Shown here piece after piece: positions 5,283 to 7,072 of a stretch of DNA of 7,072 bases. Positions within the stretch are counted from its first letter, which is position 1; the number at the start of each line of letters is the position of its first letter. Position numbers and translations under genes: made by a program. Below the pieces are notes generated by a model, which had not been told where the DNA came from, ran no database searches, and saw only the letters and a list, made by a program, of their open reading frames with translations. Source of the stretch: Actinomycetota bacterium (lineage in GTDB: Bacteria; Actinomycetota; Acidimicrobiia; Acidimicrobiales; CADCSY01); contig JAHWJR010000096.1 in NCBI GenBank assembly GCA_019348335.1, positions 1 to 7,072 on the forward strand, written 5' to 3'.

Positions 5283-5378
5283 GGTGGCCAGGGTACCGCT
5301 GCACCTCCGCTTCTCCCGGCCATCCGTCCCGCCCCGGCCTCCACCTGCCACACTTCTGACTGGTCGCCGGCCCCGCGG

Positions 5379-5397
5379 TAGCTGTCGCCCACAGCTA
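5379..5397. promoter_or_regulatory. Perfect inverted repeat in the divergent DUF4230 / ABC ATPase promoter region
   Basis: TAGCTGT (5379-5385) and ACAGCTA (5391-5397) are exact inverted repeats around a 5-base CGCCC centre. The repeat is AT-richer than its surroundings and lies 66 bp before the ABC start and about 97 bp before the DUF4230 start. A dimeric regulator's operator is the likeliest reading; a small RNA hairpin is the alternative. Confidence 0.4.
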
Positions 5398-5426
5398 TTG
5401 GACGTCGCCGCTCCGGCGGTCAAGAT
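5398..5426 (+). promoter_or_regulatory. Candidate promoter of the ABC ATPase gene
   Basis: TTGGAC (5398-5403), a 17-base spacer and CAAGAT (5421-5426) keep three of six consensus bases each and would start transcription near 5433. It abuts the inverted repeat at 5379-5397, so a repressor bound there would contact the -35 region. The match is weak. Confidence 0.25.
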
Positions 5427-5462
5427 GGACGCTGCCCCTCGGCGAAAGGACGGAGTGATCTG

Positions 5463-7072
5463 GTGACGCCACTGCTCGAGGTCGAGAACCTGGCCGTGTG
5501 CTTCGGCGGCGAGGTCGAGGCCCTGCGGGGTGTCAGCTTCAGCCTCGACCGAGGGCAATCGCTCGCCGTGGTGGGCGAGAGCGGCTCGGGCAAGTCGACC
5601 CTGGCCCTGTGCCTGGCCGGGCTGATCCAACCGCCCGAGGCCAGTGGGAGCGTCCGGGTCACGGGCCACGAGCTGATGGGCGCCGAGCCGGAGCAGATCC
5701 GCCGATTGAGGTGGTCGACGGTCGCCCTGGCCCTGCAGGGCGCGCCGTTCAACCCGGTGGCCACCGTCGGCGCCCAGGTGGCCGAGCCCCTGCGTGAGCG
5801 GCTGGGGATGCGTGGTGGGGACGCCCGCCGCCGGGCCGAGGAGCTGGCCGCAGAGGTCCATCTCGACCCCGCCCTGCTCGATCGCTATCCGCACCAACTC
5901 TCGGGCGGCGAACGCCGGCGGGCCCTGCTCGCCATGGTGCTCACCCTCGAGCCCGAGCTGGTGGTCCTCGATGAGCCGACGGCGGGCCTCGACCCGGCCA
6001 TTCGCGACGACGTGGTGTCGCGCATCGCCAAGCTGGCGGCCGAGCGGGGGTTCGGCCTGGTGACCATCTCCCACGATCTGCCCGACGCCACCCGCCTGGC
6101 CGAGCGCACGCTGGTGCTCTACGCCGGCGAGGCCATGGAGGTGGGCGACACCGCAGCGGTCATCACCGAACCCACCCATCCCTACAGCTGGGCGCTGATC
6201 AACGCCTTTCCGGTCATGACCACGACCAAGGACCTGCGCCCCATCCGGGGGGAGCCCCCCGACCCCCGGGCGGTGCCGCCGGGGTGCCCGTTCCACCCTC
6301 GCTGCACCCAGGCCGAGGACGTGTGCTGGCAAGACCATCCCGACCTGCAGTCGTCGTGTGGACGCGAGGTCGCCTGCCACTTCGGTGGCCTGAAGACGCT
6401 GCTGTCGGCCCGTGGTGTCACCAAGACCTTCCGGAACGGCCGGCGGGAGGTCCGGGCGCTGTCCGAGGTCTCCTTCGAGGTGCACGAGGGCGAGGCGGTC
6501 GGGCTCATCGGGCCGTCCGGCAGTGGGAAGTCCACGCTGGCCCGCATCCTCACCGGGCACCTGGCGCCCGACGGCGGCGAGGTGGTGCTCGAGGACGCTC
6601 CCCTGCCCACGTCGTGGCGGGGCGAGGCCAGGCAACGCCGCCGCCGGGTGCAGCTGGTCATGCAGGACCCGTGGGACGCGCTGTCACCCCGGCTCACCGT
6701 GGCCGAACTGGTCCGCGAGCCCCTCGACCTGGCCAAGGAGGGCGACCGCCCACAGCGGGCCCGTGCCGTGGCCGAGGCGCTGGAGAGCGTCGGGCTCCCG
6801 TCATCCGGCCCCTTCCTCGAGGCCCGCACCCACGAGCTGTCCGGCGGTCAGCTCCAGCGCATCGCCCTGGCCCGGGCACTGGTGGTGCGGCCCAAGCTGT
6901 TGGTCGCCGACGAGCCCACCAGCATGCTCGACGCCTCGGAGCAGGCTCGCATGCTCGTGGTGCTGCGGGAGCGCCAGGCAGAGATGGGCCTCGGGCTGGT
7001 CTTCGTCTCCCACGACATGGCGGTGGTGCGCAAGGTCACCGACCGCATCGTCGTGCTCGGCGCCGGGCGGGT
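5463..7072 (+). CDS. Fused double ABC ATPase of a Dpp/Opp-type peptide transporter (3' end outside window)
   Basis: The 536 visible codons hold two complete ABC ATPase cores in one chain. The first has Walker A GESGSGKST (38-46), Q-loop Gln92, signature LSGGERRR (146-153), Walker B VVLDEP (167-172) with Glu171, and H-loop His204. It ends with the peptide-transporter tail: THPYSWAL (238-245) and a Cys cluster GCPFHPRC (274-281), C288, C299, C305. The second has Walker A GPSGSGKST (350-358), VMQDPWDALSP (399-409), LSGGQLQR (459-466), LLVADEP (479-485) with Glu484, and His517. This is the DppD plus DppF (OppD plus OppF) arrangement in one polypeptide, as in mycobacterial OppD, where the Cys cluster is reported to hold an iron-sulfur cluster. 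It would power uptake of di- or oligopeptides, or related substrates such as nickel chelates, from the cytoplasmic face; the substrate cannot be told here. The start is GTG 5463 with GGAG 7 bases upstream. The permease and binding-protein genes are not in the window. Confidence 0.93.
   Translation, partial: MTPLLEVENLAVCFGGEVEALRGVSFSLDRGQSLAVVGESGSGKSTLALCLAGLIQPPEASGSVRVTGHELMGAEPEQIRRLRWSTVALALQGAPFNPVATVGAQVAEPLRERLGMRGGDARRRAEELAAEVHLDPALLDRYPHQLSGGERRRALLAMVLTLEPELVVLDEPTAGLDPAIRDDVVSRIAKLAAERGFGLVTISHDLPDATRLAERTLVLYAGEAMEVGDTAAVITEPTHPYSWALINAFPVMTTTKDLRPIRGEPPDPRAVPPGCPFHPRCTQAEDVCWQDHPDLQSSCGREVACHFGGLKTLLSARGVTKTFRNGRREVRALSEVSFEVHEGEAVGLIGPSGSGKSTLARILTGHLAPDGGEVVLEDAPLPTSWRGEARQRRRRVQLVMQDPWDALSPRLTVAELVREPLDLAKEGDRPQRARAVAEALESVGLPSSGPFLEARTHELSGGQLQRIALARALVVRPKLLVADEPTSMLDASEQARMLVVLRERQAEMGLGLVFVSHDMAVVRKVTDRIVVLGAGR

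Noticed and set aside
5283..6635. Upstream extension of the DUF4230 frame to ATG 6635
   Set aside because: The added 451 residues are antisense to the ABC ATPase gene and look like a shadow frame; the membrane anchor and the domain follow ATG 5282.
1..7072. CRISPR arrays, tRNA or rRNA genes, insertion sequences, phage or toxin-antitoxin genes
   Set aside because: No regularly spaced repeats, cloverleaf, transposase motifs or terminal inverted repeats were found on either strand.

Overview
The window is high-G+C bacterial chromosomal DNA, most likely from an actinomycete (Actinomycetota). The reasons are the strong G/C preference at third codon positions, frequent GTG starts, a HU protein with a Lys/Ala-rich tail, and a fused two-ATPase peptide transporter protein of the actinobacterial OppD type. 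An uncultured Acidimicrobiia-like lineage would fit, but that is a guess. No tRNA, rRNA, insertion sequence, phage gene or CRISPR array was seen.

Layout. Five genes lie on the minus strand in the left 2.9 kb. Read in transcription order from right to left they are: a small PAP2-type lipid phosphatase (2940-2386), a STAS-domain anti-sigma-factor antagonist (2265-1843), a SRAP/YedK abasic-site protein (1757-1089), a short HU-type nucleoid protein (971-549) and a hemerythrin (HHE) domain protein that runs off the left edge (416-1). Gaps of about 85 to 130 bp separate them. Four of the gaps hold GC-rich hairpins without a U-tract at the 3' end of the upstream gene, so these look like mostly separate transcription units rather than one tight operon. 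Divergent from the phosphatase, on the plus strand, is the most unusual gene of the window. It encodes one 486-residue protein that joins an N-terminal SRPBCC/START-like (polyketide cyclase/dehydrase) domain to a C-terminal six-helix YihY/BrkB membrane domain (3092-4552). Seven bases after it, convergent, ends a membrane-anchored DUF4230 protein (5282-4560). Divergent from that starts a fused double ABC ATPase of the Dpp/Opp peptide-transporter family (5463 to the right edge, incomplete).

How they may work together (inference). The left half has the flavour of a stress-protection region: oxygen/iron-related hemerythrin, DNA compaction, covalent protection of abasic sites, and a sigma-factor partner-switching element. 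The divergent PAP2 / SRPBCC-BrkB pair suggests lipid or envelope remodelling, since a putative lipid-binding domain is tethered to a membrane domain next to a lipid-phosphate phosphatase. The peptide transporter ATPase probably begins a separate import locus whose permease and binding-protein genes are not in view.

The best candidates for something undescribed are the SRPBCC-BrkB fusion, the PAP2 protein lacking both motif arginines, and the STAS protein whose phosphorylatable serine is replaced by alanine.
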